This document shows positions 1-10,155 of a DNA stretch of 64,000 nucleotides, piece by piece (the stretch's first letter is position 1; every line of letters begins with the position of its first letter). This DNA comes from Nocardioides mangrovi (GTDB lineage: Bacteria > Actinomycetota > Actinomycetes > Propionibacteriales > Nocardioidaceae): positions 868,001 through 932,000 of the forward strand of contig NZ_JAIQZJ010000001.1 in NCBI RefSeq assembly GCF_020073815.1, written 5' to 3'. The notes beneath the pieces were generated by a model. It had not been told where the DNA came from. It saw only the letters and a list, made by a program, of their open reading frames with translations, and searched no databases. The position numbers and the translations under genes are program-made.

Positions 1-237
1 GGGCGCCACCTCGGGCAGCTGGCCCAGCACCGCCTCCCGGTGCGGGCGCCCGGTCACGACGACGAAGCGGTCCTCGGCCAGCGGGGCGAGCCGGTCGCGG
101 GTGTCCTGCAGCAGGGTGCGGCCCCCGCCGGTCAGGTCGTGGAGGAACTTCGGCACCGAGGACCGCGACAGCGGCCAGAGCCGGGTGCCGGCCCCGCCAG
201 CGGGGATCACGGCCCAGAAGTGGTCGATCGCAGCCAT
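1..237 (-). CDS. manC: Mannose-1-phosphate guanylyltransferase, N-terminal part (runs off the left edge)
   Basis: Makes GDP-mannose from mannose-1-phosphate and GTP in the cytoplasm, for mannosylated lipids and glycans. Only the first 79 codons are in the window; the C-terminus lies beyond base 1. The N-terminus shows the nucleotidyltransferase signature: FWAVIPAGGAGTRLWPLSR (near residues 7-25) followed by a Lys-Phe pair, the usual sugar-nucleotide pyrophosphorylase pattern. The ATG at 237 is chosen because a TAGGGT box ends six bases before it, which suggests a leaderless message. It diverges from the TIGR03089 gene with only 17 bases between the start codons. GDP-mannose rather than glucose or GlcNAc specificity is inferred from overall resemblance. 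Confidence 0.85.
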   Translation of the reverse strand, partial: MAAIDHFWAVIPAGGAGTRLWPLSRSSVPKFLHDLTGGGRTLLQDTRDRLAPLAEDRFVVVTGRPHREAVLGQLPEVAP

Positions 238-243
238 GGTGGA

Positions 244-249
244 ACCCTA
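244..249 (-). promoter_or_regulatory. -10 box of leaderless manC
   Basis: TAGGGT on the minus strand, six bases from the ATG at 237. Confidence 0.5.
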
Positions 250-254
250 GTGTC

Positions 255-983
255 GTGACGACCTTCACCGACGTCCTGGCACGCCAGCTGCGCGCCGACT
301 CCGCCCGGCCGCTCATCACCTTCTACGACGAGGCGACCGGCGAGCGGGTCGAGCTGTCGGTGACGACGTACGCGAACTGGGTGGCGAAAACCGCCGGCCT
401 GCTCGCCGACGAGCACGAGCTCGAGCGCGGCGGCGTGCTCTGCCTCGACCTCCCGACCCACTGGCTCGGTCCGGTCTTCCTCGGCGCCGCCTGGACCGTC
501 GGGCTGACGGTGGTCGGGCCGGACGAGGCGGGCACCCCCGACGCGGTCGTCTGCGGACCCGACGGCCTGGAGCGGTGGGCGCCGTACGCCGGGTCGATGC
601 CGGTGCTCGCCTGCGCCCTGCTGCCGCTGGGCGTCCGCTTCGCGGACCCGCTGCCGGCCGGCGTGCACGACGTCGGGATCGAGGTGTGGTCGCAGCCGGA
701 CGCCTTCGGCGCCTGGGACCCGCCGATCGGCGAGGACGCGGCGTACGTCGTCGACGGTGTGCCGACCACGCAGCAGCAGCTGTGGAGCGCGGCCGCCGCC
801 GGGAGTCTCCTCACCGACGGCGGCCGCCTCCTGACGGAGGCGAACCCGGCTTCCCCACCAGGACTCGCCACCTTCGCCGAGCCGCTCACGAAGGGCGGCT
901 CGGTGGTCCTGGTCGTGCACTCCGGACCGGGGCGGCTCGAGGCGATCGAGACCGCCGAGCGTGCCACGGCCCGCTTCCCTTGA
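255..983 (+). CDS. TIGR03089 family protein
   Basis: A 242-residue actinobacterial protein of unknown biochemical role. The family looks like a shortened relative of the AMP-binding (acyl-CoA synthetase-like) fold; I see no complete adenylation core, so enzymatic activity should not be assumed. The N-terminus begins MTTFTDVLARQL, and the central part has the alternating small-hydrophobic segments of a nucleotide-binding fold. GTG start. Divergent from manC, convergent with the amidase gene. In related actinobacteria this family sits beside the same GDP-mannose/LCP region (recollection, not shown here). Confidence 0.7.
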   Translation: MTTFTDVLARQLRADSARPLITFYDEATGERVELSVTTYANWVAKTAGLLADEHELERGGVLCLDLPTHWLGPVFLGAAWTVGLTVVGPDEAGTPDAVVCGPDGLERWAPYAGSMPVLACALLPLGVRFADPLPAGVHDVGIEVWSQPDAFGAWDPPIGEDAAYVVDGVPTTQQQLWSAAAAGSLLTDGGRLLTEANPASPPGLATFAEPLTKGGSVVLVVHSGPGRLEAIETAERATARFP

Positions 984-1013
984 GCGCGGACCGACCAGGA
1001 CGTCTGAGGCCGG

Positions 1014-3980
1014 TCACCCGGCCAGGTCGTAACCCCCCATTCCGCCGCCGAGGTAGCGGCGCTTGCCGAAGCCGGACGCGGTGCCTGGGACGAGCCAGAG
1101 CGCTCCGGTCGCCTTGTCGCGCACGATGAGGTCGGCGTGGCCGTCGCGCTGGATGTCGCTGATCCCGATCACCCAGTCGTAAGGCGTGAGGTTCAGTCCC
1201 AGCGCCTTCGGGCTGGTCAGCCCGCCCGGACCGTTGCCGGGGTAGAGCGTCAGCTTCGACCCGTTGCGGAAGAGCGAGTCGGGCGCACCGTCGCCGTTCC
1301 ACCGCCCGACCGCCACCTGGCGGCCTGCGGTGATGGCGCTGTGCGCGACGTAGCTCGCCTTGAGGCCGGAGAGGCCCGAGCCCGGGTAGATCCGCATCGA
1401 GCCGCCCTTCGGCTGTCCCATGAGGTCGGGGTAGCCGTCGCCGGTCATGTCGCCCACCGCCGCGAGGAGGCGGACCTTGCCGAAGCCGGTCCCGATCTTC
1501 ACCGGCGCCGCGAAGTGGCCCTCGCCGTCGCCGCGGCGCAGCATCAGCGAGCCGTCCTTCTTGGTGCGGGTGATCACGTCGGAGTGCCCGTCGCGGTCCC
1601 AGTCGCCGGCGTTGAGGACGAGGTTCGCGCCGGGGATGAAGGTGCCGCTGGCGATGGGGGCGCGCAGCTCGGTGGTGCCGCGGTTGGGCAGCAGCCGCAC
1701 CGTCGAGCCCTTGCGGAAGACGACGTCGGGGGTCTCGTCGTCGACGACCTGGGCGGCGCCGAGCATCGACCCCTTCTTGGTGAAGGCCTTGAGCGGGCCG
1801 AGCGCGTGGCCGTAGGTGCCGTCGCCCTTCGACGGGAGCACCCAGCCCTTGCCGGAGGAGTCCCGGGCGACCAGGTCGTCGTGACCGTCGCCGGTGAAGT
1901 CGCCGTACCCGCGCAGCGCGGTGTACGCCGACCACGACCCGGCGAGCGTGGTGCGCGCCTTGAAGCTGCCGGAGCCGGCGCCTCGGTGGAGCCACATGGC
2001 GCCGTCGGCGTCGCGGGCGATCAGGTCGGGATGACCGTCGCCGTCGACGTCGCCCGCGCCGACCAGGAGGTCGTAGCCGCCCCACCCGGTGCCGAGGTGG
2101 CGGACCTTAAAGCTGCCGCCCTTCCGGCCCAGGAAGGCGTCGAGCCGGCCGGTGGCAGGCACCCGGGCCACGAGGTCGCTGCGCCCGTCGCCGTTCAGGT
2201 CGCCGGCCGCCGTGAGCAGGTCGTGGCCGGCCGCGGCCTTGATGGTCCGACTGGGGGCGCCGAACGTGCCGGCGGCGCTGCCCGGCCGGACCTGGACCGC
2301 GCCGTCGGCACCCGTCACCACGAGGTCCGCCACGCCGTCACCGGTGAGGTCCGGCGAGAGGATGGCGCCGGCGTCGGCCGGCAGGTCGGTGGCCGCGGTC
2401 GTGGCGCTCGCGAAGGCGGTGAGCCCGCCGGTCGGGATGGTCACCAGTTGGTCGTCGCTGGTGCGTCTGGCGACGATGTCGGGGTAGGCCGCACCCGCGA
2501 CGTCCGACTCGAGCTCGCGTCCCGACCAGCCCTTCTGGGTGGCCGCGGCGAGCTTGCGGATCTGCGGGATCTTCGCGTAGAGGTACTTGCCCGGGCAGGC
2601 GGTCGAGGCGGCGTCGCGGTGGCCGTTGATCGCCTCGAAGTAGCGGGACCCGACCCACTGCTTCGTCGAGGAGGCGTTGACGCCGTGGAGCGAGAGCTTC
2701 CAGGCGAAGAGCGCGCCGTACGCCTGGACCATCGCCTGCGAGGGCTGCTTGATGTCGTAGTTGCCGATCGCCGACATCGCGAAGGAGTAGTCGTTGTAGT
2801 TGAGGGTGTGGGCGCCGACCACCGGGCGGTCGACGCCGCCGTACCGGCCCTCCCAGATGCGGCCGAACCGGTCGACGAGGAAGTTGTAGCCGATGTCGGA
2901 CCAGCCGCGGGACTGCGTGTGGTACGCGTAGATGCTGCGCAGGATGCCGGGCACCTCGGCGCGCGTGTAGTTGTTGGCGTTGACCGTGTGGTGGACGAAG
3001 CCGGCGTGCACCTCGTAGTAGTGCAACGAGCTCTTCTGCCGCATCGACTCGTCGGCGCCCCACTGGGCGCGGGAGTAGATCTTCGGCTTCGGGGTGAACA
3101 TCGCCGCCTGGAGGTCGATCTGGTCCGAGCCGTCGGTGCCCTCGCCGGCGTCCGTCGCGATCGTCGTCGGCGTCGCCGCCGCGTCCGCGGCGGCACTGGC
3201 CGCGGCGGTCGCGTCGCCCCGCGTGCCGTCCATCGTCGAGGTGTCGAGGGCCGGCTTCTCCTCGGCGGTCCGCGCCGCGTGGCCGGGGTCGATGACGGCG
3301 AGCTTCATGTCCGGCGGCAGGCTGCCGTCGGCCGTCGTCGCCTGGACCTGGACGTCGTCGACGTCGCCGACCAGCAGGGCGTCGGTGCCCGGGCGGGCGT
3401 GCCGCGCCTCGGCGCTGCCCGGGTCGGGGGCGTGCTCCGGGTCGTAGTCGACGTCGATCCAGTCCGACCAGCTCGAGCCGGTGCGGGTGCGCACCTGGAT
3501 GGTGATGTCGTCCTCGGCGATCGAGACGCCGTGCTCCCAGGTCACGCCGACCGAGCCGTAGCCGGTCACCGTCTGCGGGGTGCTCGTGAGCATCCCGCCG
3601 CTGCGGACCAGCGCCGCCTTGCTGCCCTCGCTGCCCTTGCCCGGCGCCACCCGGGCCGCGGTCGCCGGAGCCTCGGTGTTGGCGGCGACGCTCGTGCGCT
3701 GCCGCGCGGTGGCGCCGGTGGCCGCGGTGAGCGGCACCTCGCGCACGGTCGGGTCGACGACCTGGGTCGGCACCTTCGAGGCCCGGGCGGTCTCCCGCGT
3801 GTAGGCGCTGAGGGAGGCCGAGGTCGACGGCGTGGTCACGCTCGCGACGCCTCCCGAGGGGGTCTCCCGGACCACGTCGAGGCTGAGGACGGACGCCGCG
3901 GGCGTGAGCGCGGCGAGGACGACACCGAGCGCCAGGAGCTGCTGGCAGGCGGTGACGAAGCGGATCTTGCTGGGCGGCAT
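1014..3980 (-). CDS. Secreted N-acetylmuramoyl-L-alanine amidase (PGRP domain) with FG-GAP repeats
   Basis: Exported 988-residue protein predicted to cleave the bond between muramic acid and the stem peptide. Residues 1-30 form a signal peptide. Residues 100-230 resemble the N-terminal domain of actinobacterial secreted amidases. Residues 298-480 are the PGRP/Amidase_2 domain: HH near 330-331, and GHRDAAST then ACPG near 453-463, giving the His, His and Cys zinc ligands. The C-terminal half carries about nine FG-GAP/VCBS repeats with calcium-type DxxGDG motifs (near 545, 593, 643, 693 and onwards), probably a propeller that binds wall polymer or protein. Start ATG 3980. The promoter lies in an unusually AT-rich stretch. 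No frameshift is seen. Confidence 0.9.
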   Translation of the reverse strand: MPPSKIRFVTACQQLLALGVVLAALTPAASVLSLDVVRETPSGGVASVTTPSTSASLSAYTRETARASKVPTQVVDPTVREVPLTAATGATARQRTSVAANTEAPATAARVAPGKGSEGSKAALVRSGGMLTSTPQTVTGYGSVGVTWEHGVSIAEDDITIQVRTRTGSSWSDWIDVDYDPEHAPDPGSAEARHARPGTDALLVGDVDDVQVQATTADGSLPPDMKLAVIDPGHAARTAEEKPALDTSTMDGTRGDATAAASAAADAAATPTTIATDAGEGTDGSDQIDLQAAMFTPKPKIYSRAQWGADESMRQKSSLHYYEVHAGFVHHTVNANNYTRAEVPGILRSIYAYHTQSRGWSDIGYNFLVDRFGRIWEGRYGGVDRPVVGAHTLNYNDYSFAMSAIGNYDIKQPSQAMVQAYGALFAWKLSLHGVNASSTKQWVGSRYFEAINGHRDAASTACPGKYLYAKIPQIRKLAAATQKGWSGRELESDVAGAAYPDIVARRTSDDQLVTIPTGGLTAFASATTAATDLPADAGAILSPDLTGDGVADLVVTGADGAVQVRPGSAAGTFGAPSRTIKAAAGHDLLTAAGDLNGDGRSDLVARVPATGRLDAFLGRKGGSFKVRHLGTGWGGYDLLVGAGDVDGDGHPDLIARDADGAMWLHRGAGSGSFKARTTLAGSWSAYTALRGYGDFTGDGHDDLVARDSSGKGWVLPSKGDGTYGHALGPLKAFTKKGSMLGAAQVVDDETPDVVFRKGSTVRLLPNRGTTELRAPIASGTFIPGANLVLNAGDWDRDGHSDVITRTKKDGSLMLRRGDGEGHFAAPVKIGTGFGKVRLLAAVGDMTGDGYPDLMGQPKGGSMRIYPGSGLSGLKASYVAHSAITAGRQVAVGRWNGDGAPDSLFRNGSKLTLYPGNGPGGLTSPKALGLNLTPYDWVIGISDIQRDGHADLIVRDKATGALWLVPGTASGFGKRRYLGGGMGGYDLAG

Positions 3981-4039
3981 GAGCGGTTACTCCAGTGCGG
4001 GGGAAGTTCACACGGGTAGCAACTTTCACACGCGTCACA

Positions 4040-4140
4040 GAGGTCGCGGAAGGAGAAGTGAGTAACTACAAGAGTGTAATTTCTACTCGACACGCCGATA
4101 AATCCGAGATTTGTCAAGAAATCTCATTCTTGTAATTCGA
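4040..4140 (-). promoter_or_regulatory. AT-rich upstream region of the amidase gene
   Basis: Roughly 4060-4140 is strikingly AT-rich beside its surroundings. It holds a minus-strand TTGACA near 4111-4117 and a TACACT-like box near 4071-4076, though their spacing is not ideal. A short inverted repeat GAGATTT-N6-AAATCTC lies at 4106-4125. This could be the promoter and a nucleoid-protein (Lsr2-type) target; both are inferences. Confidence 0.4.
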
Positions 4141-4150
4141 CGCCGCGACA

Positions 4151-4242
4151 GAGAGTTTCGTCGGCCGGCCGATGAAACTCTCGCCGGGACGATGAAGCTT
4201 CGTCGTCCCGGCAGGAGATCTATCGGCCGGCCGATGAAACTC
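4151..4242. repeat. Three stacked palindromes with a 20-bp direct repeat
   Basis: The first palindrome (4151-4182) and second (4183-4212) are complementary over their whole length except for one wobble pair each. A third, 14-bp perfect palindrome sits at 4222-4235. The 20-mer at 4161-4180 recurs exactly at 4223-4242. The block lies downstream of wzt, so it may end the galactan operon transcript; no U-run is present. The rest of 3981-4301 holds no gene. Confidence 0.75.
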
Positions 4243-4301
4243 CCGCACGGCCGGCCGCCGCGCAGGGCGCCGACGGTCGGCTCACCGGGTCCGAGGGGCG
4301 C

Positions 4302-5081
4302 TCAGATGTCGGCGCCGAGCTCCTCGTCCTCGTTCTCCTGGCCGTCGTCGCCGGAGTCGTACTTGACGTACTTGATGCCCTCGTTGACCTCGCCGTCGAA
4401 GCCGACGCGGCCCTGCTCGAGGACGATGACCCGGTCGCACATCTTGCGGACCGAGCCGGCGGCGTGGCTGACGTAGACCAGGGTGCGGCCGCCGTCGCGG
4501 ACCTCCTGCATCTTGGCCAGGCACTTCTGCTTGAAGGGCTTGTCCCCCACCGCGAGGACCTCGTCGGCGAGGAAGATGTCGGAGTCGACGTGGATCGCGA
4601 TCGCGAAGCCGAGCCGCGAGCTCATGCCCGAGGAGTAGTGGCCGACCGGGGAGTCGAGGAACTTGCCGAGCTCGGCGAACTCCGCGATGTCGTCGAACTT
4701 GCGTCGGGTCTCGGCCTCGGACATGCCGAGGACGGCGGCGTTGAGGTAGATGTTCTCGCGGCCGGTCAGCTGCGGGTGGAAGCCGGCCCCGGTGGCGATC
4801 AGGCCGGCGATCCGGCCCCGGGTCAGCACCTGGCCGCCGTCGGGGCGCATCACGCCGTTGATCAGCTTCAGCAGGGTGCTCTTGCCGGAGCCGTTGAGGC
4901 CCATCAGGCCGATCGACTCACCCTGCTCGATGACGAAGGAGACGTCGTCGAGCGCCTTGAAGCTGTTGCTGATCTCCTGGCGTCGCAGGGCCGCGACGGT
5001 CATCTGCTTGAACGTGCGGTGGTAGCGCAGCGTGAAGCTCTTGGTGACCTGGTCGACGACGATCGACTCGCTGCCGCTCAT
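4302..5081 (-). CDS. wzt: Polysaccharide ABC transporter, ATP-binding subunit (Wzt-like)
   Basis: Nucleotide-binding half of a two-gene ABC exporter that flips a lipid-linked polysaccharide, here probably a galactofuranan, across the membrane. The 259-residue protein has Walker A GLNGSGKST near residues 62-70, ABC signature YSSGMSSRLGFA, and Walker B IFLADEVLAVGD followed by the H-loop YVSHA. It lacks the long C-terminal glycan-recognition domain of some Wzt proteins and matches the short mycobacterial Rv3781 type. ATG 5081 overlaps the wzm stop codon (TGATG), so translation is probably coupled. A longer upstream reading would only antisense-overlap wzm and is rejected. Confidence 0.88.
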   Translation of the reverse strand: MSGSESIVVDQVTKSFTLRYHRTFKQMTVAALRRQEISNSFKALDDVSFVIEQGESIGLMGLNGSGKSTLLKLINGVMRPDGGQVLTRGRIAGLIATGAGFHPQLTGRENIYLNAAVLGMSEAETRRKFDDIAEFAELGKFLDSPVGHYSSGMSSRLGFAIAIHVDSDIFLADEVLAVGDKPFKQKCLAKMQEVRDGGRTLVYVSHAAGSVRKMCDRVIVLEQGRVGFDGEVNEGIKYVKYDSGDDGQENEDEELGADI

Positions 5082-6001
5082 CAGAGGCGCTCCGGGATCT
5101 TGTTCTCGAGCCGGGAGAAGACCAGCTGCGCGAAGCAGAGCAGCGCGACCCCGACCAGCAGCGCGAGGACCGAGTAGGCCCACAGGTCGCTCGGGAGGTG
5201 CTCGGCGGCGGTCTGCGCGGGGTCGTCCGTGGTGCCTACCCAGAACGCCTTCTGGAAGAGCAGGACGGCGCACGCGACCGGGTTGTAGAGGTAGTACTCC
5301 GCGGCACTGCCGAAGCGGTCCTGGACCATCGTGTACGGGTAGATCATCGGCACGCCGAAGCGGACGAAGTTGGTCAGGATCTGCCCGACGTTGGAGACGT
5401 CGCGGAAGTAGACGTTGGCCGCGCTGAAGAGCAGCGCCATCGCCGTCCCGACCGTGGCGATGATGAGCAGGGCCAGCAGCAGCGCGACGGCTCCCGCGAA
5501 GGTCGGCGTCCAGCCGAGGATCACGCAGGCGATCACCATGATCACCAGCTGGGGCACCACGTGGTAGCCGGAGACCAGCATCGAGGCGACCGGGAACATC
5601 TCCCGCGGCAGCGCCATCTTCTGCACCAGCGCCTTGTTGCGCACGATCGAGCGGGTGCCGGCGTTGAAGGTCTCGTTGAAGAAGTGGACGATGATGATCC
5701 CGCAGAACATGTGGATCGCGAAGACCGGCACGTTCTTGTGCAGCTGGAACAGCACGCCCATGACGAAGTAGTAGATGAAGAACTGCGTCAGCGGGTTGAT
5801 GTAGGACCAGAGCAGCCCCAGGAACGAGCCCTGGTAGCGGGCGCTGATCTCGCGCCGGATCAGCAGCCGCAGCAGGTAGCGGCGGCGGAAGACCTCGAGC
5901 AGGCCGGTGGTCGCCGACGGCGGCGCGAGCGGCGCGTCGACGTGGTGCTCGGGTCGCTCGGGCCGCTCGGCGGCGGTCACCGGTTCGGTCACGTCAGTCA
6001 T
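5081..6001 (-). CDS. wzm: Polysaccharide ABC transporter permease (Wzm-like, ABC-2 family)
   Basis: Membrane half of the Wzm-Wzt exporter. The 306-residue protein has a charged cytosolic N-terminus of about 55 residues, an interface helix with RREISARYQGS, then about six transmembrane segments and a C-terminal RLENKIPERL tail, all typical of O-antigen/teichoic-acid type ABC-2 permeases. It overlaps glfT2 by eight bases at its start and wzt by one base at its stop, so the three genes belong to one transcript. The substrate is inferred from the neighbouring galactofuranosyltransferases. Confidence 0.88.
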   Translation of the reverse strand: MTDVTEPVTAAERPERPEHHVDAPLAPPSATTGLLEVFRRRYLLRLLIRREISARYQGSFLGLLWSYINPLTQFFIYYFVMGVLFQLHKNVPVFAIHMFCGIIIVHFFNETFNAGTRSIVRNKALVQKMALPREMFPVASMLVSGYHVVPQLVIMVIACVILGWTPTFAGAVALLLALLIIATVGTAMALLFSAANVYFRDVSNVGQILTNFVRFGVPMIYPYTMVQDRFGSAAEYYLYNPVACAVLLFQKAFWVGTTDDPAQTAAEHLPSDLWAYSVLALLVGVALLCFAQLVFSRLENKIPERL

Positions 6002-7976
6002 CGGTCCACGGCCGGAACGTCTCGTCCCACGCCTCCGGCGAGGTCACCTGCGCCAGCTGGGCGCGGTACTCCTCGGCCAGGCGCGGCCACTCCTTGCGCA
6101 GCCGCCGGTGGATGGCGACGGTCTTGGCCATCAGGTCCCGGAACTTGTCCGGGTCGCGCTCGTAGAGCGCGGCCGACGTGCCGTCGTTCATCGAGACGAT
6201 CACGGAGTCGTACTTGGTCAGGCGGTACCACTGCGAGTCCATCGCCGGCAGCTCCGCCTCGGGGTGCTGGCGGCTGAGCTTGCGCACCGGCAGCAGCTGC
6301 CGGATCGGCGCCTTGAGCGCCGCGAGCTTGACCTCCATCGGGGTCGGGACGGCGGTGTCGTCACGGCCCTTCCTCGGCGGCTTGGACCGGCGTACGGCGG
6401 GGAACGCGTCGCGGTCGGCCTCGAGCCGGGCGTCGGTGAAGCCCTTCACGAACTCCCGGACCTCGGCGAGCCGGCTCGGCAGCATCTCGTGCAGGTGACC
6501 GGGGCCGGCCAGTACGTCCTCGAGCGCCTGGTGCCGGATCTCGACGGTCGAGTACTGCATCGACACCAGGTGCTTGATCTGGTGGTTGAAGCTCTCCTGG
6601 ACCATCCGCCCGCCGTTGGGGTACGGCGAGTGCAGCAGCGCGGCCACGAAGCGGTTGCGGTGGTGGAAGTAGGCCTGCCAGTCGACGCCGTCGTTCTTGT
6701 CGGTCCACGGCACGTGCCACACCGCGGCGCCCGGGAAGGTCACCGTCGGGTAGCCGGCCTCCTTGGCGCGCAGGCCGTACTCCGAGTCGTCCCACTTGAG
6801 GAAGAGCGGCAGCGACAGGCCGATCTCGGCGATCACCTGTCGCGGGATCAGGCACATGAACCAGCCGTTGAAGTCGACGTCGATGCGCTTGTGGAGCCAG
6901 CGCGCCGAGCGCAGGTTGCGGGCGGCGAAGTCCCAGTCGTTGAAGACGCCGGGCGCCGACTGCCACCAGAAGCGCCACGGCTGCACGATCTCGCCGAAGC
7001 TGTGCATGCGGGACTTCGCGAAGAGGCTGAACATGTGGCCGCCGACGATCGTCGGCCGCTTGGCGAGATCGCCGAAGGTGACCGCCCGGATGATGCCCTC
7101 GGGCTCGCAGACGACGTCGTCGTCCATCATCATCGCGTACGTCGCGGTGCCCTTGCGGACCGACTCGAGCTGGCCGCGGGCGTAGCCGCCCGAGCCGCCG
7201 AGGTTGCCCTGCTCGATGATCCGCAGGGTGTCGCCGAGCGCGGCCTCGGCCTTGGCGAAGTACGCCGAGTCGGCGACCTTCTGGGTGCCCTGCTCCATCA
7301 CGAAGACGGTGTCGAGGTAGGGCCGCAGCACCTCGTCCTCGCCGATCTGGCCGAGCAGCTCGGCGCAGAAGTCGGGCCGGTTCATCGTGGTGATCGCGAT
7401 GTCGACGGTGCCGTGCTGGACGCGGTCCTCGGGCACCTCGGCGGTCCACTCGGCGCCCTCGACGACGACGTCCTCGTCGCCGGCGACGACGTTGTACCAG
7501 TACCAACCGCCGTCGACGAAGGGCTTGAGGGTCAGGTCGAAGGTGAAGGTCTCCGCGTTGCCGGACTGGGTGGTCTCGGCGTCCACGCGCTGCGAGCGGC
7601 CGTTGGCCATCGACTTGTAGACGATCACGGTCGCGCCCTTGCCGCGGAGCGTCACGGCGAGGCTGACCTCGTCGACGATCGTGTAGCGGCGCCAGTAGCT
7701 GGCCGGGAACGCGTTGAAGTAGGTGCCGAACGACAGCCGCTCCCCCATCGGCACCTGGAAGGCCGTGCGGGACCGGATCTGGTCGGGATGGATCGCCGCG
7801 TCGTCACCGATCGCCTGCCGCATCGAGGCGGCGTTCATCTCGCGGGCGTTGCGGTTGTGCCCGACCTCGTACTTGTCCGCGTCGAGGACGGCGGGACCGG
7901 CGTCGACGTACAGCGCCAGGACGTCGAGGTCACGGTCCAGGGGCAGGACCTGTCGCTGGAGCAGTCTCGTGGTCAC
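5994..7976 (-). CDS. glfT2: Galactofuranosyltransferase, GlfT2-like (polymerising)
   Basis: Predicted to extend a galactan chain from UDP-galactofuranose on a polyprenyl carrier at the inner face of the membrane. With the GTG start at 7976 it has 660 residues, close to the 637 of mycobacterial GlfT2. It shows an N-terminal beta-sandwich region (about 1-180), a GT-A domain opening with DIAITTMNRP (about 192-201), the metal-binding DDD near 285-287 in an MMMDDDVV context, and a WHVPWT...HHRNR stretch typical of GlfT2 enzymes, followed by a helical C-terminal domain. Reading further upstream would add 86 low-complexity residues that do not resemble the family. It lies 67 bases after glf. Confidence 0.88.
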   Translation of the reverse strand: MTTRLLQRQVLPLDRDLDVLALYVDAGPAVLDADKYEVGHNRNAREMNAASMRQAIGDDAAIHPDQIRSRTAFQVPMGERLSFGTYFNAFPASYWRRYTIVDEVSLAVTLRGKGATVIVYKSMANGRSQRVDAETTQSGNAETFTFDLTLKPFVDGGWYWYNVVAGDEDVVVEGAEWTAEVPEDRVQHGTVDIAITTMNRPDFCAELLGQIGEDEVLRPYLDTVFVMEQGTQKVADSAYFAKAEAALGDTLRIIEQGNLGGSGGYARGQLESVRKGTATYAMMMDDDVVCEPEGIIRAVTFGDLAKRPTIVGGHMFSLFAKSRMHSFGEIVQPWRFWWQSAPGVFNDWDFAARNLRSARWLHKRIDVDFNGWFMCLIPRQVIAEIGLSLPLFLKWDDSEYGLRAKEAGYPTVTFPGAAVWHVPWTDKNDGVDWQAYFHHRNRFVAALLHSPYPNGGRMVQESFNHQIKHLVSMQYSTVEIRHQALEDVLAGPGHLHEMLPSRLAEVREFVKGFTDARLEADRDAFPAVRRSKPPRKGRDDTAVPTPMEVKLAALKAPIRQLLPVRKLSRQHPEAELPAMDSQWYRLTKYDSVIVSMNDGTSAALYERDPDKFRDLMAKTVAIHRRLRKEWPRLAEEYRAQLAQVTSPEAWDETFRPWTDD

Positions 7977-8043
7977 TCGGGGTCCCCTCGAAAGTGCGGG
8001 CTGGAGGAGCGAAGCGGGGGAAGGCCGCAGTTTCGTGGGGTGA

Positions 8044-9252
<1,209 letters not shown>

Positions 9253-10155
9253 TCAGTCTACGGATCGAGCGGGTGCGTGCCGCATTCCCCGCGCGTCGCG
9301 CATGGCTCGGATCACATTGGCCGCCTCACCGCGCCCCCCACGGACCGGGCTGAGCAGCACCACCATCGCGGCGATCAGGTAGGGCTTGAGCCGCACCAGC
9401 GCGTTCTCGCCGTACCGGAGGTGCACCGCGAAGAGGTTGCGGTACATGTAGTAGCCCTTCCACCCGCTCACGTCGTGCTGCTGGTCGAAGTCGAGCTGGC
9501 GCACGAGCACGGCGTCGCGGACGGCCCAGATCCGGAAGCCGGCGCGGCGGGCGCGGACGGCGAAGTCCACGTCGTCGTAGAAGATGAAGTACGACGGGTC
9601 GGGCAGCCCGATCGCGTCGATCACGCGGCGGCGTACCATGAAGCCCTCGAAGGCGACGTTCTCGAGCTCGACCCGCTCCGGCATCCGGTCGCGGCTGCCG
9701 AAGTCGGTCTCCACCATCCCGGTCTTGGGGCGGATGGCGAGCGGGTTGCGCAGGTCGAAGCGGGTGGCGGCCTTCTCCACCAGGTGCCCGGCGGTGTCCT
9801 CGCGGACCGCCATCAGGCAGTCCTCGTCGGTGTCCATCAGCACGGTCAGGCAGTCCGGGGCGGGGAGGACGTCGTCGTCCATCAGCCAGACCCGGTCGAA
9901 GCCGCGGGCATAGGCCTCGCGGACCCCGTGGTGGAAGCCGCCGGCGCCGCCGAGGTTCTCCGCCGAGCGGAGCACCTCCAGCTGCTCGACCGGCGCGGCG
10001 GCGAGCACTTCGGGCGTGTGGTCGGTGCTCGCGTTGTCGACCACGATCACCGCGTCCGGCTGCCGCTCGAGCGCGGCGAGCCCCTCGAGCATCCGGGCGA
10101 GCAGGTCGGCCCGGTTGTAGGTGACGACGACGATCGCGACGGTCTCGTCGGTCAT
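9253..10155 (-). CDS. GT2 glycosyltransferase, GlfT1-like
   Basis: A 300-residue GT-A fold transferase, the best candidate for GlfT1, which adds the first galactofuranose residues to the rhamnosyl-GlcNAc-lipid primer. Motifs: VVVTYNRADLL at the start of the fold, VVDNASTDHT, ENLGGAGGFHHG, and the metal motif WLMDDDVLP. A C-terminal hydrophobic region carries DVSGWKGYYMYRNL. Start ATG 10155 overlaps the stop of the upstream GT2 gene as ATGA. It resembles the next gene, so which of the two is the functional GlfT1 equivalent is uncertain. Confidence 0.82.
   Translation of the reverse strand: MTDETVAIVVVTYNRADLLARMLEGLAALERQPDAVIVVDNASTDHTPEVLAAAPVEQLEVLRSAENLGGAGGFHHGVREAYARGFDRVWLMDDDVLPAPDCLTVLMDTDEDCLMAVREDTAGHLVEKAATRFDLRNPLAIRPKTGMVETDFGSRDRMPERVELENVAFEGFMVRRRVIDAIGLPDPSYFIFYDDVDFAVRARRAGFRIWAVRDAVLVRQLDFDQQHDVSGWKGYYMYRNLFAVHLRYGENALVRLKPYLIAAMVVLLSPVRGGRGEAANVIRAMRDARGMRHAPARSVD

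Noticed and set aside
248..253. TAGTGT as leaderless -10 for the TIGR03089 gene
   Set aside because: Only one base lies between it and GTG 255, too close for a transcription start at the codon.
1137..4019. 960-codon open frame on the plus strand across the amidase gene
   Set aside because: Antisense shadow of a high-GC gene; no family motifs, composition dominated by Arg, Gly, Val and Ala.
9254..9266. TAGACT as separate promoter for glf
   Set aside because: It lies in the coding end of the upstream GT2 gene in a tight operon; the match may be accidental.
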